Shown: positions 33,961 through 43,279 of the stretch, piece after piece
How positions within the stretch are numbered: the first letter of the stretch is position 1
How the letters are laid out: every line of letters starts with the position of its first letter
NCBI GenBank assembly: GCA_003388555.1
Contig: QQVD01000064.1
Span: forward strand, 1-43,331
Reading direction: 5' to 3'
DNA: 43,331 nucleotides
From: Acidobacteriota bacterium
GTDB lineage: Bacteria; Acidobacteriota; Thermoanaerobaculia; Multivoradales; Multivoraceae
Made by a program: the position numbers and the translations under genes
The notes under the pieces: model-generated
Told to the model about the DNA's origin: nothing
What the model saw: only the letters and a program-made list of their open reading frames with translations
The model's database searches: none

Positions 33961-36120
33961 TCAGAAGCGCGTCAGCTGGCGCGCCGCCGCGGCGACCGAC
34001 TCGGCCGACGGGAGCAGCTCGCGCTCCAGGCTCTTGACGAAAGGCACCGGCGAATCCGGGTAGGTCACCCGCCGCACCGGCGCGTCGAGCCAGGCGAAGG
34101 CGCCGTCGGCGACGCGTGCGGCGATCTCGGCTCCGAAGCCGCCGGTGTACGGCGCCTCGTGCACGACGAGGACCCTTCCGGTGCGCCGGACCGACTGCAG
34201 AACCGTCTCTTCGTCGAGAGGAACCAGGCTGCGCAGGTCGATCACCTCGGCTTCGATCCCCTCGGCGGCGAGCGTGTCGGCGGCCTCGAGGCAGACGGCG
34301 ACGCTGGCTCCGTAGGCGACCAGAGTGAGGTCGTCGCCGCGGCGGCGGCACGCCGCCTGGCCGAGCGCTGCCGGAGGATGGTCTCCGACCGCGGTGCGCG
34401 CCCGCCGGTAGAGGAACTTGTGCTCGCAGAAGATGACCGGATTCGGATCTTCGATCGCGTCGCAGAGCAGGTGGTAGGCGTCGGCCGCGGTGGCCGGGCA
34501 GACGACCTTGAGACCCGCCGCGTGGGTGAACCAGGCCTCGGGGTTCTGCGAGTGGAAGGCACCGGCGCCGACACCTCCCCCCGACGGCAGCCGGATCACG
34601 ATCGGGCACGGGCGCTCGAAGCGGTACATCAGCTTGGCGGCGACGTTGACGATCTGGTTGAAGCCGCAGGAGACGAAGTCCGCGAACTGCATCTCGAGCA
34701 CCGGGACGTGTCCCAGCAACGCCGCGCCGATCGCCAGGCCGATGGTCCCGCTCTCGCTGATCGGTGTGTCGAGCACGCGGTCGGGCCAGCGCTCGTGCAG
34801 CCCCCTGGTGGTGCGGAACGGCCCCTCGAAGGCGCCGATGTCCTGACCCATCAGGTAGACGCGCTCGTCACTTCGCATCGCGTCGTGGAGCGCCTCGCGG
34901 ATCGCCTCGACGTAGGTGAGGTCCGGCGCCAGCGCCTGGCGCTCGATACGCAGCGCCCGCCCACCCGCCTGCGGCGGCGTCTCGTGGCTGGGGAAGTAGA
35001 CGGACCGCCGCGCCACCTCGGGTGCCGGCCCCGGCGCCGCCAGAGCGAAGTCCACCGCATCCTCGACCAGCTCGCTGATCCGCTCGTCGAGCGCCGCGAG
35101 GGCGGCCTCGTCGAGGACCCCCTCGGCGAGCAGCCGCCGGCGGTAGGTCGGCACGGGATCGGCGGCGAGGTAGGCGTCGAGCTCGTCGCGGGGGACCACC
35201 TTGAGCGAATCGTCGCCTTCCGCGTGGCCGCGCATGCGCCCGACGACGGCCTCGATCAGGGTCGGCCCGATCGCCGCCCGGGCCCGCTCCTCGGCCCGCC
35301 CCAGCGCCGCGGCCATCGCGTCGGGGTCGTTGCCGTCGACCGTCTCGCCGGCGATGCCGTAGCCGATCGCCCGGTCGCTCAGCCTCCTGGCCGCGTACTG
35401 GTCGCGCACCGGGGTCGAGAACGCGTAGCGGTTGTTCTCGATCACCAGGATCAGCGGTAGCCGCCAGACCGCGGCGAGATTGAGCGCCTCGTGGAAGTCT
35501 CCGGTCGAGGTGCCGCCGTCGCCGATGAAGTTGATCGCCAGTCCGCCCTCGCCACGGCGCTGCAGGTAGAAGGCACAGCCGGCGGCGACCGGGATCATCG
35601 ACCCCAGGTGGGAGATCATCCCGACGTGGCGCAGACGCTCTTCGGCATCGAAGTAGCCGTAGTGGAAGGAGCGCTCGATGCCTTCGCTGAAGCCGCCGGC
35701 GCGCCCCAGCAACTGGCAGGCGAGGCGGCGCAGCAGCTGCTGCGGCTGCGGCCAGCCCGGGCGCGGCGGCCGCGGCTCGGCCGCGAGCTGCGGGAAGGCG
35801 AGCTCGGGGTCGAGATAGTGCGCCAGGATCGCGCCGAGATCGCGGTGCAGCGTGCACAGCGCATCGCCCGGCCGCAGCACCATGCCGGACGGCACGGTGA
35901 CCGCCTCGTGGCCGATGGCGCTGTACCACTTGGCCAGTCTGCCGCCGAGGCGGAGCGCCTCGAAGCGCAGGTCGAAGGCGCGCGACAGGGCCATGTAGGC
36001 ATAGGTCCTACGGCGATCGCCGGCGAAGCTCGGCGACGGCGCGGGCCTCCTCTCCTCGACACCCAACAGGCCGGCTGCGGCGCCGCTCGCTCCGGCGCTC
36101 TCCACTTCGTCGTCTCGCAT
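33961..36120 (-). CDS. Fused alpha/beta E1 of a 2-oxoacid dehydrogenase
   Basis: A 719-residue single-chain E1 that joins the alpha and beta subunits of the branched-chain 2-oxoacid/pyruvate dehydrogenase type. The alpha half (about 35-355) has the thiamine-diphosphate motif GDG (190-192) to NN (219-220), and RMRGHAEGDD. A linker of about 40 residues leads to the beta half (about 395-719): TYVEAIREALHDAMRSDERV, GQDIGAFEGPFRTT, TPISESGTIGLAIGAAL, RLPSGGGVGAGAFHSQ and the C-terminal transketolase domain (LRSLVPLDEETVLQSV, VHEAPYTGGFG). It decarboxylates a 2-oxoacid and passes the acyl group to an E2 lipoyl protein. No E2 or E3 gene is in view. The ATG at 36120 follows GGAGGAG. Branched-chain 2-oxoacids are likelier than pyruvate, but unproven. 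Confidence 0.92.
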   Translation of the reverse strand: MRDDEVESAGASGAAAGLLGVEERRPAPSPSFAGDRRRTYAYMALSRAFDLRFEALRLGGRLAKWYSAIGHEAVTVPSGMVLRPGDALCTLHRDLGAILAHYLDPELAFPQLAAEPRPPRPGWPQPQQLLRRLACQLLGRAGGFSEGIERSFHYGYFDAEERLRHVGMISHLGSMIPVAAGCAFYLQRRGEGGLAINFIGDGGTSTGDFHEALNLAAVWRLPLILVIENNRYAFSTPVRDQYAARRLSDRAIGYGIAGETVDGNDPDAMAAALGRAEERARAAIGPTLIEAVVGRMRGHAEGDDSLKVVPRDELDAYLAADPVPTYRRRLLAEGVLDEAALAALDERISELVEDAVDFALAAPGPAPEVARRSVYFPSHETPPQAGGRALRIERQALAPDLTYVEAIREALHDAMRSDERVYLMGQDIGAFEGPFRTTRGLHERWPDRVLDTPISESGTIGLAIGAALLGHVPVLEMQFADFVSCGFNQIVNVAAKLMYRFERPCPIVIRLPSGGGVGAGAFHSQNPEAWFTHAAGLKVVCPATAADAYHLLCDAIEDPNPVIFCEHKFLYRRARTAVGDHPPAALGQAACRRRGDDLTLVAYGASVAVCLEAADTLAAEGIEAEVIDLRSLVPLDEETVLQSVRRTGRVLVVHEAPYTGGFGAEIAARVADGAFAWLDAPVRRVTYPDSPVPFVKSLERELLPSAESVAAAARQLTRF

Positions 36121-36180
36121 ACCGCCGAACTCCTCCGCCACCTGATCCACCACCGACGGCCCGCCGCCGCACGACCGCCT

Positions 36181-36202
36181 CGGGGCCGACACGGGGCCGA
36201 CA
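36181..36202. repeat. 11-bp tandem duplication upstream of the E1 gene
   Basis: CGGGGCCGACA is present twice head to tail in the 224-bp spacer between the kinase stop and the E1 start. It is exact, noncoding, and about 60 bp before the E1 start codon. Confidence 0.6.
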
Positions 36203-36254
36203 CGGGACCTCGGAGGATATCCCGCTCGACCACCGCACGGGCGAAGCGGGTAGT

Positions 36255-36286
36255 GGCTCAGAAAGTGAGCCGATACCGCGAAGCGG
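36255..36286 (-). terminator. Two adjacent hairpins downstream of the kinase gene
   Basis: On the minus strand, CCGC-TTC-GCGG (36286-36276) is followed by GGCTCA-CTTTC-TGAGCC (36271-36255). They lie 60-90 nt beyond the kinase stop at 36345 and ahead of the E1 gene. A transcript end or processing site is plausible, although no U run follows. Confidence 0.35.
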
Positions 36287-36344
36287 CCGCCGCGGTCCGA
36301 GGTGGACCGGGCAGCGTCCTCCCACGGTCGCGGCGGCCCAGTGG

Positions 36345-38276
36345 TCAGCGGCGGCCGGCGCCGAGGCGGCGTTCGAAGTGGGGGATGAGGCCGTGCTGCG
36401 GCGCGATCCTGCGCAGCACGTCGAGGGCCAGCCGTGCCTCCTCGAGTCGTCCCGCCTCGATCAGGGCGGCGATCGTCGCGGCGCCCTCCTTGGCCGACGC
36501 ATCGCGGGTCGCCCGCTCCTCGGCCTGCGAGATCTGCCTGAGGTAGCCACGCAGCTGCGGATGCGACGGGTCCTCGTTCTGAAGCTCGCGCGCCAGCTCG
36601 CGCGCGGCGGCCAGGGCTCCACGCTCCATCGCCTGCGGCAGCTCCTGCTCGATCTGGGCGATCTTCGCGTCTCGCGCCAGCTGGCGGCGCAGCTGGGCGA
36701 GGTCGCGACGGAACAGGTCGACCGCCACCTGTGGAGCGCCGAGCTCGGCGAGGCGATCGATCCCCGCCTCCGCATCGTCGAGGCTGCGGGCTTCGATCAG
36801 ATCGCGGATCGTCTGCTTCTGGCGGAGGATGACCTGATCCCGCTCCTGCGACCGCCTCCACTCCTCGATCTCGCCGGCCAGCTTGACGGCCAGCACCGGC
36901 TCCAGCTCCTGCACCTGCTGGTGCATCGCCCGCGCCTCTGCCAGCGCCTGCTGGATCTCGTGTTCCTCGAGCACCGGACGATCGGCGACCCGGCCGAGGT
37001 CGCGACGCACCCGATCGACCAGCTCCCGGGCGCGGCGGCCGCTGCTGGTCGTCTGATGCAGCGCCTCGAGCTGGCGTTCGAGCTCCTCGCGTTCGGGGTA
37101 GTCGGGATCGATCTCGAGCAGCGACTCGAGCGCGGCCCGCGCCATCGGCTCGTGCCGTGCCTGGAGGTACTGCTGCACCATCTCGCGCATCTGCAGCACC
37201 TGGATCTGGCGCTGGGTCGAGCGCACCTCGTCCAGCTCGGCCCGCATCTGCAGCACTCTCGGGTCGGCGGGGGCGAGATCGGAGAGCTCGTCGAGCAACG
37301 ACCGGGCATCGTCGAAGCGGCGCTGGCGCAGCGCCGTCGCCGCCGCCGCCAGCGGCTCGTCGATGTCGAACCGTGGCCGCGGTCGCGGCTGCCTGTTGCC
37401 GCCCGAGGCCAGCGCCTGCAGCGCTTCGCGGAACTCCGAAGCCGCCTGGAAGCGGGCCGAACGGTCGACCTGGAGCGCCCGCGCCAGGACGTCGCTCAGC
37501 TCCTGCGGTACTTCGACCTCGGAGCGCCCACGCAGAGGGTAGGCGCCCTGCTCGAAGCGGCGCTTGATGTCCGACGGCTGTCCGACGCGATCGAACGGCA
37601 GCTGCCCGCAGATCATGAAGTAGAGCACGATGCCGAAGCCGAAGACGTCGCTGAGGTGATCCGGTCGCACGCCCTCGACCAGCCCGACGTGCTCCGGCGA
37701 GCAGTAGTTGATCTTGCCGCCGACGGCGCCGTGGGGGTCTCCGCCCGGGGCGAGGATCTCGCGCAGATCGCCCGCCAGGCCCAGGTCGATGATCTTCATC
37801 CCCAGGTGCCCGCGGGCGTCGGTCGTGATCATCACGTTGTCGGGGCTGAGGTCGCGGTGCACGATGTGGGCGTGGTGGATCGCCTCGAGGCCGGAGAGGC
37901 CCTGCACCGCCAGCGGCACGGCGATCTCGATCGGGAACACTCCCTGGGTGCGCACCCACTGGTCGACGTCGCGCCCCTCGATCGACTCCCAGACCATGTA
38001 GAAGGAGCCGTCCGCGAGCCGCGAGTAGTCGTGCAACGTGGCGACCCGCGGGTGCTTGATCTGCGTCGCCAGCCGCGCCTCACGCTGGAAGCTCTCCGAC
38101 GCCTGGGCCGAGCTCGCCAGGTCGGCGCGCAGCAGCTTGATGACCCGCACCTCGTCGAGGTGCAGGTGGCGGACCCGGTACACCTCGCCCATGCCGCCGC
38201 CGCCGATCCGCGCCAGTACCTCGTACTTGCCGTCGAGCGTCGACCCCGGCCGCAGCTGGTTCGACTCGCTTGTCAC
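36345..38276 (-). CDS. Ser/Thr protein kinase with long helical C-terminus
   Basis: A 643-residue cytoplasmic kinase. The kinase domain spans about 15-290: glycine loop IGGGGMGEVYR (24-34), ATP lysine Lys47, helix-C Glu66, catalytic HRD (140-142) with Asn147, and DLG (164-166) in place of DFG. The catalytic loop reads HRDLSPDN, so the usual Lys of HRDLKPEN is Ser; this variant occurs in other bacterial kinases and need not abolish activity. Residues about 305-643 are charged helices with TPR or coiled-coil spacing (repeats of the type EAGRLEEARLALDVL). No membrane span or PASTA repeat is seen. The start is GTG at 38276. The gene begins 58 bp after ftsZ on the same strand. Confidence 0.93.
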   Translation of the reverse strand: MTSESNQLRPGSTLDGKYEVLARIGGGGMGEVYRVRHLHLDEVRVIKLLRADLASSAQASESFQREARLATQIKHPRVATLHDYSRLADGSFYMVWESIEGRDVDQWVRTQGVFPIEIAVPLAVQGLSGLEAIHHAHIVHRDLSPDNVMITTDARGHLGMKIIDLGLAGDLREILAPGGDPHGAVGGKINYCSPEHVGLVEGVRPDHLSDVFGFGIVLYFMICGQLPFDRVGQPSDIKRRFEQGAYPLRGRSEVEVPQELSDVLARALQVDRSARFQAASEFREALQALASGGNRQPRPRPRFDIDEPLAAAATALRQRRFDDARSLLDELSDLAPADPRVLQMRAELDEVRSTQRQIQVLQMREMVQQYLQARHEPMARAALESLLEIDPDYPEREELERQLEALHQTTSSGRRARELVDRVRRDLGRVADRPVLEEHEIQQALAEARAMHQQVQELEPVLAVKLAGEIEEWRRSQERDQVILRQKQTIRDLIEARSLDDAEAGIDRLAELGAPQVAVDLFRRDLAQLRRQLARDAKIAQIEQELPQAMERGALAAARELARELQNEDPSHPQLRGYLRQISQAEERATRDASAKEGAATIAALIEAGRLEEARLALDVLRRIAPQHGLIPHFERRLGAGRR

Positions 38277-38334
38277 CTGTCGATTTTCGCACGGATCGAG
38301 CCGCGCGACGCCCCCGTCACCTTGCGCCGATACC

Positions 38335-39747
38335 TCAGTCCATCTGCTTGCGGAGTACCGTCGGGATGTCGTAGTCGTCGACGTTGGACCAGTTCGGTCC
38401 GAACCCGCCGGGATCCTCGGGATGGGTGTGCGCGATCACCTTCTTGTAGAAGGGGACCTCCTCCTCGCGCGGCGCCGCCGGGCGCTCGGCACCGCGCCGC
38501 TCCTCCGCCGGCTCGGAGCGCTGGACGCGCTCCTGTCGCTCTGAGCGTTCGCCACGCTCCGCAGGCTCGTGGCGCTCGTACTCGGGCTCGCGAGGTTCGA
38601 TCCTGGAGGCCGCCGCGACGGTCGAGCGCGGCGCCTGCTCCTCCTCGCGCCGACGCGCCGCGACCGGCATCAGCGTCTCCCCCTCGGGCTCGCGGCGCGG
38701 CATCTCGAAGGTGGTGGAGCGGTGCTCGCGCTCGTCGCGTCGCTCGGACGGATCGCCGAATCCGGTGGCGATCACGGTCACCTTCATCTCGTCCTCCATG
38801 GTCTCGTCGACCACCAGGCCGGAGATGATGTTGGCGTCCGGATCGACCGCGTCGGAGATGGTGCGAGCCGCCTCCGCCACCTCGTGCAGGGTCAGGTTGT
38901 GGCCGCCGGTGATGTTGATCAGCACGCCCTGAGCGCCCTGGATCGAGGTGTCCTCGAGCAGCGGCGAGGAGATCGCCCGCTGCGCCGCCTCGAGGGCGCG
39001 GTTCTCTCCCTTGGCCAGGCCGGTTCCCATCAGTGCCATGCCCATGCCGGACATGATCGCCCGCACGTCGGCGAAGTCGGCGTTCACCTCACCCGGGATG
39101 GTGATCAGGTCGCTGATGCCCTGCACCGCCTGACGCAGGACGTCGTCGGCGATGACGAAGGCCTCGGAGAGCGGCGTGCCGCGATCGACGAAGCTGAGCA
39201 GGCGCTCGTTGGGGATCGCGATCACGGTGTCGACGACCTGACGCAGCTCCTCGATCCCCTGGTCGGCGATCTTCATCCGCCGCCGGCCCTCGAAGCCGAA
39301 GGGCTTGGTGACCACCGCCACGGTGAGGGCTCCGATCTCGGCAGCGAGCGAGGCGAGGATCGGCGCCCCACCGGTGCCCGTGCCGCCACCGAGGCCGGCG
39401 GTGAGGAAGACCATGTCGGCGCCCTCGAGCAGACCCAGGATCTCCTCGGTGTCCTCGAGCGCGGCCTTGCGTCCGACCTCCGGGTCGGCGCCGGCGCCGA
39501 GGCCGCGCGTGATCTGGCGACCGAGCTGCAGCTTGACCGGAGCCCGGCACTTGGTGAGCGCCTGCAGGTCGGTGTTGGCGGCGATGAACTCGATGCCGCG
39601 CACCTGTGCGTCGATCATCCGGTTGACCGCGTTGCCGCCGCCTCCGCCGACACCGATCACCTTGATCTTCGCCGGCGCCAGGCCGGGATCCTCGAGCGTG
39701 ATGGCGAGGCGCTCGTCCTCGGGATGCGGATCGTCGAAAAGGATCAT
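38335..39747 (-). CDS. ftsZ: Cell-division GTPase FtsZ
   Basis: A 470-residue tubulin-like GTPase that forms the division ring. [17 protein letters not shown], the tubulin signature GGGTGTG (120-126), [13 protein letters not shown] and the T7 catalytic loop NADFADV are intact. The globular domain ends near residue 335 (VTVIATGF). A charged Arg/Glu-rich linker follows, and the C-terminal peptide [14 protein letters not shown] matches the conserved tail that binds FtsA and other partners. The ATG at 39747 is preceded by AAGGAG; further upstream in-frame codons overlap ftsA. It lies 71 bp after ftsA and may also have its own promoter. Confidence 0.97.
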   Translation of the reverse strand: MILFDDPHPEDERLAITLEDPGLAPAKIKVIGVGGGGGNAVNRMIDAQVRGIEFIAANTDLQALTKCRAPVKLQLGRQITRGLGAGADPEVGRKAALEDTEEILGLLEGADMVFLTAGLGGGTGTGGAPILASLAAEIGALTVAVVTKPFGFEGRRRMKIADQGIEELRQVVDTVIAIPNERLLSFVDRGTPLSEAFVIADDVLRQAVQGISDLITIPGEVNADFADVRAIMSGMGMALMGTGLAKGENRALEAAQRAISSPLLEDTSIQGAQGVLINITGGHNLTLHEVAEAARTISDAVDPDANIISGLVVDETMEDEMKVTVIATGFGDPSERRDEREHRSTTFEMPRREPEGETLMPVAARRREEEQAPRSTVAAASRIEPREPEYERHEPAERGERSERQERVQRSEPAEERRGAERPAAPREEEVPFYKKVIAHTHPEDPGGFGPNWSNVDDYDIPTVLRKQMD

Positions 39748-39768
39748 GGAGGCTCCTTGCTGTTCGGA

Positions 39769-39774
39769 ATTGTA
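39769..39774 (-). promoter_or_regulatory. Candidate -10 for ftsZ in the ftsA-ftsZ gap
   Basis: TACAAT on the minus strand, within GCTACAATT, lies 22-27 bases before the ftsZ ATG and leaves room for the AAGGAG ribosome site. It would allow ftsZ, and perhaps the kinase, to be expressed apart from ftsA. The -35 is poor. Confidence 0.4.
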
Positions 39775-39818
39775 GCGGCCGCAGCGGCCTCGCGAGCCCG
39801 CCTCGTCAGCGGTGCTGC

Positions 39819-41051
39819 TCAGAGCAGATCCGCGAACATGCCGCGCAGGCTGCCGAGCACCGAGCGCACGCTGAAGCCGGCTCCGGCGCGGCGTCCGAGG
39901 CTGTCCTCGGCCACCCGGCCGTAGCGCAGCAGGCCGGCGCAGGTCGCCCACGCGGGCGACTCGATGACGTGGGTGAGCCCGCGGTAGCTCTCGGGCACGC
40001 CGTAGCGCACCGCGGTGTTGAAGAGCATCTGAGCCAGCTCCAGCAGGCCGACCATCTGGGCGCCGCCGCCGGTCAGCACGACGTTGCGCACCTGGTCGTC
40101 GCGGCCGACCCTCACCAGATCGTCGTGGATCATCTGGAAAAGCTCCTCGGCCCGCGGCTGGAGGATCTGGCAGAGCTCGCGACGGCGCACCACCTGGGTG
40201 ATGCCGCCGCCGACCGACGGCACCGAGATGCCCTCCTCGTCCCCCACCAGGCTGTCGAGACAGGCGCCGCGCCTCAGCTTGAGGTTCTCGGCTTCGTCGA
40301 AGGGCGTGCGCAGCACCTGCGCCAGGTCGTTGGTGAAGTGACTGGCGCCGACGGGGCAGACGCCGCTGTGCTGGATCTCGCCATCGGCGAACATCCCGTA
40401 GCCGCTGGTGCCGGCGCCGAGGTCGATCAGCAGGGTGCCGAGCTCGCGCTCGTCGGGCCGCAGCACGGCGAATCCCGTCGCCAGCGGCTCGAAGACCAGC
40501 TCGCGCACCCGGATGCCGGCCTTGTTGACGCAGGCCAACAGGGTCTTGCTGCGTGTCAGGTGGCCGGTCACCAGGTGCATGGCCACCTCCAGCCGGCTGC
40601 CCGACATGCCGAGCGGCTCGACGATGCCACCCTGGTCGTCGACGATGAACTCCTGCGGGATGGCGTGCAGGATCTCGCGGTCCGACGGCAGCGCCGCCGA
40701 CTGTGCCGCTTCGAGCACCCGATCGATGTCGGCGCTGCGGATCTCACGATCCTTGCGGGTCACCGCGACCATGCCGCGCGAGTTGAAACTGCGCACGTCG
40801 AATCCGGCGACGCCGACGTAGGCGCTCTCGATCGCGTAGCCCGCCATCATCTCGGCCTCTTCGGCGGCATGGCGCAGCGACTCGACCGTGACGTCGACGT
40901 TGACGACGTTGCCACGCCGGGTGCCGCGATTCGGCGCGGTGCCCTGGCCGATGATCTCGATCTCACCGTCGTCGTCGCGTTTTCCGATCAGCACGCCGAT
41001 CTTCGACGAACCGATGTCGATCCCGACGAGGCACCTGTCTGGCTTGGGCAT
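39819..41051 (-). CDS. ftsA: Actin-like division protein FtsA
   Basis: A 410-residue actin-family ATPase that tethers FtsZ to the membrane. The ATP-site segments [14 protein letters not shown] (about 10-23) and [15 protein letters not shown] (phosphate 2), and the adenosine motif [13 protein letters not shown], are clear. The 1C subdomain typical of FtsA is present ([33 protein letters not shown]). The last residues, [17 protein letters not shown], form the amphipathic membrane-targeting helix. It starts three bases after the ftsQ stop, so ftsQ and ftsA are co-translated. Confidence 0.96.
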   Translation of the reverse strand: MPKPDRCLVGIDIGSSKIGVLIGKRDDDGEIEIIGQGTAPNRGTRRGNVVNVDVTVESLRHAAEEAEMMAGYAIESAYVGVAGFDVRSFNSRGMVAVTRKDREIRSADIDRVLEAAQSAALPSDREILHAIPQEFIVDDQGGIVEPLGMSGSRLEVAMHLVTGHLTRSKTLLACVNKAGIRVRELVFEPLATGFAVLRPDERELGTLLIDLGAGTSGYGMFADGEIQHSGVCPVGASHFTNDLAQVLRTPFDEAENLKLRRGACLDSLVGDEEGISVPSVGGGITQVVRRRELCQILQPRAEELFQMIHDDLVRVGRDDQVRNVVLTGGGAQMVGLLELAQMLFNTAVRYGVPESYRGLTHVIESPAWATCAGLLRYGRVAEDSLGRRAGAGFSVRSVLGSLRGMFADLL

Positions 41052-41054
41052 GAC

Positions 41055-41873
41055 TCAGCTCTCCTGCTTCTCGGCCGCCTGTGCCGGCTCGACAACGACC
41101 CTTCCCGCGAACCTGAGATCGACGGCCGCCGGCACCACGCCGCGTGCCACCAGCGGATTCCACAGCCGCTCGAACCGCTCGATCGCAGCGACCGGATCTC
41201 CCGGACCCAGCACGATCGGGAACTCCGCCGCCCGCAGATCGAGCCGCAGATCTCCGGTGGAGAGGATCTCGATCGCGTCGATGTGGCGACTGCCGCCTGC
41301 GGCGGGCCGTTCGGCGAGCCGCCGCGCCACCGCCAGCGCCCGCGCCCGCGACTCGCGAGCGGTCGAGCGGTCGGGCGAGCGCAGCACCAGCAGATCGCCG
41401 GCGCGGCGTCCGGCCAGCGGCGCGATCGTACGCCCCTCCTCGTCGACGAAGTACGCCTCCCCGAGCGAGCTGAGCTCCCACACCGCCACCGGACGCCGCT
41501 CGGCGACCTGCACCACGAGGCGATCCGGCAACCGCTTGTGCAGCGAGATCTCCCCGATCCAGGGGTCTTCGGCGAGGCGGGCGCGGACGCTCTCGAGGTC
41601 GAGCGTGAAGAGGTTGCTGCCCACCCAGCCGCCGAGGCGCTGTTCGACGACCTCGCGGCGCACTCCGGGACCCAGCTCGATCTCCAGATGGGCCAGGGCG
41701 AAGCGCGGCGACTGGCGCAGCCAGAGGGTGAAGGAGGCACACAGCAGCAGCACCAGGAGCGGACGGCTGAAGCGGCCGATCAGCACCAGCCACGGCCGCA
41801 CCCGGCGTCGTTTGGCCTCGAAGGGCAGGCGCAGGAAGGCGAAGGTTCGCTTCTGCTCGAGCTGGTAGCTCAT
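41055..41873 (-). CDS. ftsQ: Division protein FtsQ
   Basis: A 272-residue bitopic membrane protein of the divisome. A basic cytoplasmic tail is followed by one membrane segment (about 36-52), a POTRA domain (FALAHLEIELGPGVRREVVEQRL to RLVVQVAERRPVA, about 57-130) and a beta-domain. FtsQ links the early ring to FtsB/FtsL and the septal synthase. The ATG at 41873 overlaps the murC stop by four bases (ATGA). Neither murB nor ddl lies between murC and ftsQ, in contrast to many dcw clusters. Confidence 0.93.
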   Translation of the reverse strand: MSYQLEQKRTFAFLRLPFEAKRRRVRPWLVLIGRFSRPLLVLLLCASFTLWLRQSPRFALAHLEIELGPGVRREVVEQRLGGWVGSNLFTLDLESVRARLAEDPWIGEISLHKRLPDRLVVQVAERRPVAVWELSSLGEAYFVDEEGRTIAPLAGRRAGDLLVLRSPDRSTARESRARALAVARRLAERPAAGGSRHIDAIEILSTGDLRLDLRAAEFPIVLGPGDPVAAIERFERLWNPLVARGVVPAAVDLRFAGRVVVEPAQAAEKQES

Positions 41874-43279
41874 CGCTGCGCCTCCGTCGCCTGCGAGCCC
41901 ATCTCGGCCAGACGCTGACCCCAGCGATAGATGTCTCCGGCGCCCATGGTCATCACCACGTCCCCCTCGCCGATGCCCTCCTCGCGCAACCTCTCGACCA
42001 CCCCGTCGAGATCGCGACAGCGCTCGACGTTGCGGTGTCCGCTGTCGCGCGCGGCGTCGACCACCAGGTCACTCGAGACCCCGGCGACAGGTTGCTCGCG
42101 GGAGCCGTAGATGTCCGCCACCAGCGCCATGTCGGCGAGCAGCAGCGCACGGCCGAACTCGGCCGCCAGATCGCGCGTGCGCGAGTAGAGGTGCGGTTGG
42201 AAGACGGCGCAGACACGACCGGCGTAGACCTGGCGCACGGCGCGCAGCGTGGCAGTGACCTCGGTGGGATGGTGTGCGTAGTCGTCGACCACCGCGGCAC
42301 CTCGGAAGCTGCCCAGACGCTCGAAGCGTCGATGCACGCCGCCGAACTTCTCGATCGCCGCGGCGATCGCGGAGAGGTCGAGCTGCAGCGCACGCCCGAC
42401 CGCCACCGCGGCGAGCGTGTTGAGCACGTTGTGCTGGCCCGGCATCGGCACGAAGACCGGGCCGAGCTCGCCCTGCTCGGCGTGGCGAACGACGAACCGC
42501 GTGCCTTCACCGGAGTGCTCGAGCTGGACGGCGGTGAGCTCGGCCTGTGGCGACAGTCCGTAGGTGACCAGACGACGCTCGCCCAGACGGGGCAGGATCG
42601 ACTGCACCTGGGGGTCGTCGAGGCAGACGATCACCTGACCGAAGAAGGGAACCCGCTCGGCGAAGCGCACGAAGGCATCGTGGATCTCGTCGAGGTCGCG
42701 GTAGGTGTCGAGGTGGTCCTGATCGATGTTGGTGATCACCGCGATGATCGGCGCCAGGGTGAGGAAGCTGCGGTCGAACTCGTCGGCCTCGACCACCATG
42801 AAATCGCCGCGCCCGTGACGCGCCCCGGTTCCGGTGACCCGCAGTCGCCCACCGACGATGACCGTCGGATCGAGTCCCGCCTCGGTGAGCATGGTCCCGG
42901 TCAGCGACGTGGTGGTGGTCTTGCCGTGGGTGCCGGCGATGGCGATTCCGTACTTGAGCCGCATCAGCTCGGCGAGCATCTCGGCGCGGCGCACCGTGGC
43001 GATGCCGGCGCGACGTGCCGCCGCGACCTCGAGATTGCTCCCTTGCACCGCGGAGGAGAAGACCACCAGGTCGGCTCCCTCGACGTTCTCCTCGCGATGG
43101 CCGATGAACACCTCGGCGCCGAGCTCCTCGAGCCGACGCGTCGTCTCGCTGGCGACGAGATCGGAGCCTGAGACCTCGATCTCGTAGTCGAGCAGGATCT
43201 CGGCGATGCCGCTCATCCCGGCGCCGCCGACGCCGACGAAGTGCACCCGTCGCAGGCCGGTGAGCTGGTGGAAGATCAA
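41870..43279 (-). CDS. murC: UDP-N-acetylmuramate--L-alanine ligase MurC
   Basis: A 469-residue Mur ligase that adds L-alanine to UDP-MurNAc with ATP. The N-terminal nucleotide-binding HFVGVGGAGMSGIAEIL, the P-loop GTHGKTTT (116-123), VVEADEFDRSF, ITNIDQDHLD, GQHNVLN, and the C-terminal DDYAHHPTEV and FQPHLYSRT are all conserved. The start is the TTG at 43279, preceded by GGAGGGG; it gives an 11-residue lead before the HFVG motif. No ATG or GTG is in frame between there and the window edge, although the frame itself stays open. The TTG overlaps a TGA that may end the upstream gene. Confidence 0.96.
   Translation of the reverse strand: MIFHQLTGLRRVHFVGVGGAGMSGIAEILLDYEIEVSGSDLVASETTRRLEELGAEVFIGHREENVEGADLVVFSSAVQGSNLEVAAARRAGIATVRRAEMLAELMRLKYGIAIAGTHGKTTTTSLTGTMLTEAGLDPTVIVGGRLRVTGTGARHGRGDFMVVEADEFDRSFLTLAPIIAVITNIDQDHLDTYRDLDEIHDAFVRFAERVPFFGQVIVCLDDPQVQSILPRLGERRLVTYGLSPQAELTAVQLEHSGEGTRFVVRHAEQGELGPVFVPMPGQHNVLNTLAAVAVGRALQLDLSAIAAAIEKFGGVHRRFERLGSFRGAAVVDDYAHHPTEVTATLRAVRQVYAGRVCAVFQPHLYSRTRDLAAEFGRALLLADMALVADIYGSREQPVAGVSSDLVVDAARDSGHRNVERCRDLDGVVERLREEGIGEGDVVMTMGAGDIYRWGQRLAEMGSQATEAQR

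Noticed and set aside
36121-37959. Apparent 613-codon N-terminal extension of the E1 gene
   Set aside because: This stretch overlaps the kinase gene in another frame and reads as Arg/Pro/Gly-rich shadow; the E1 start at 36120 has a good SD.
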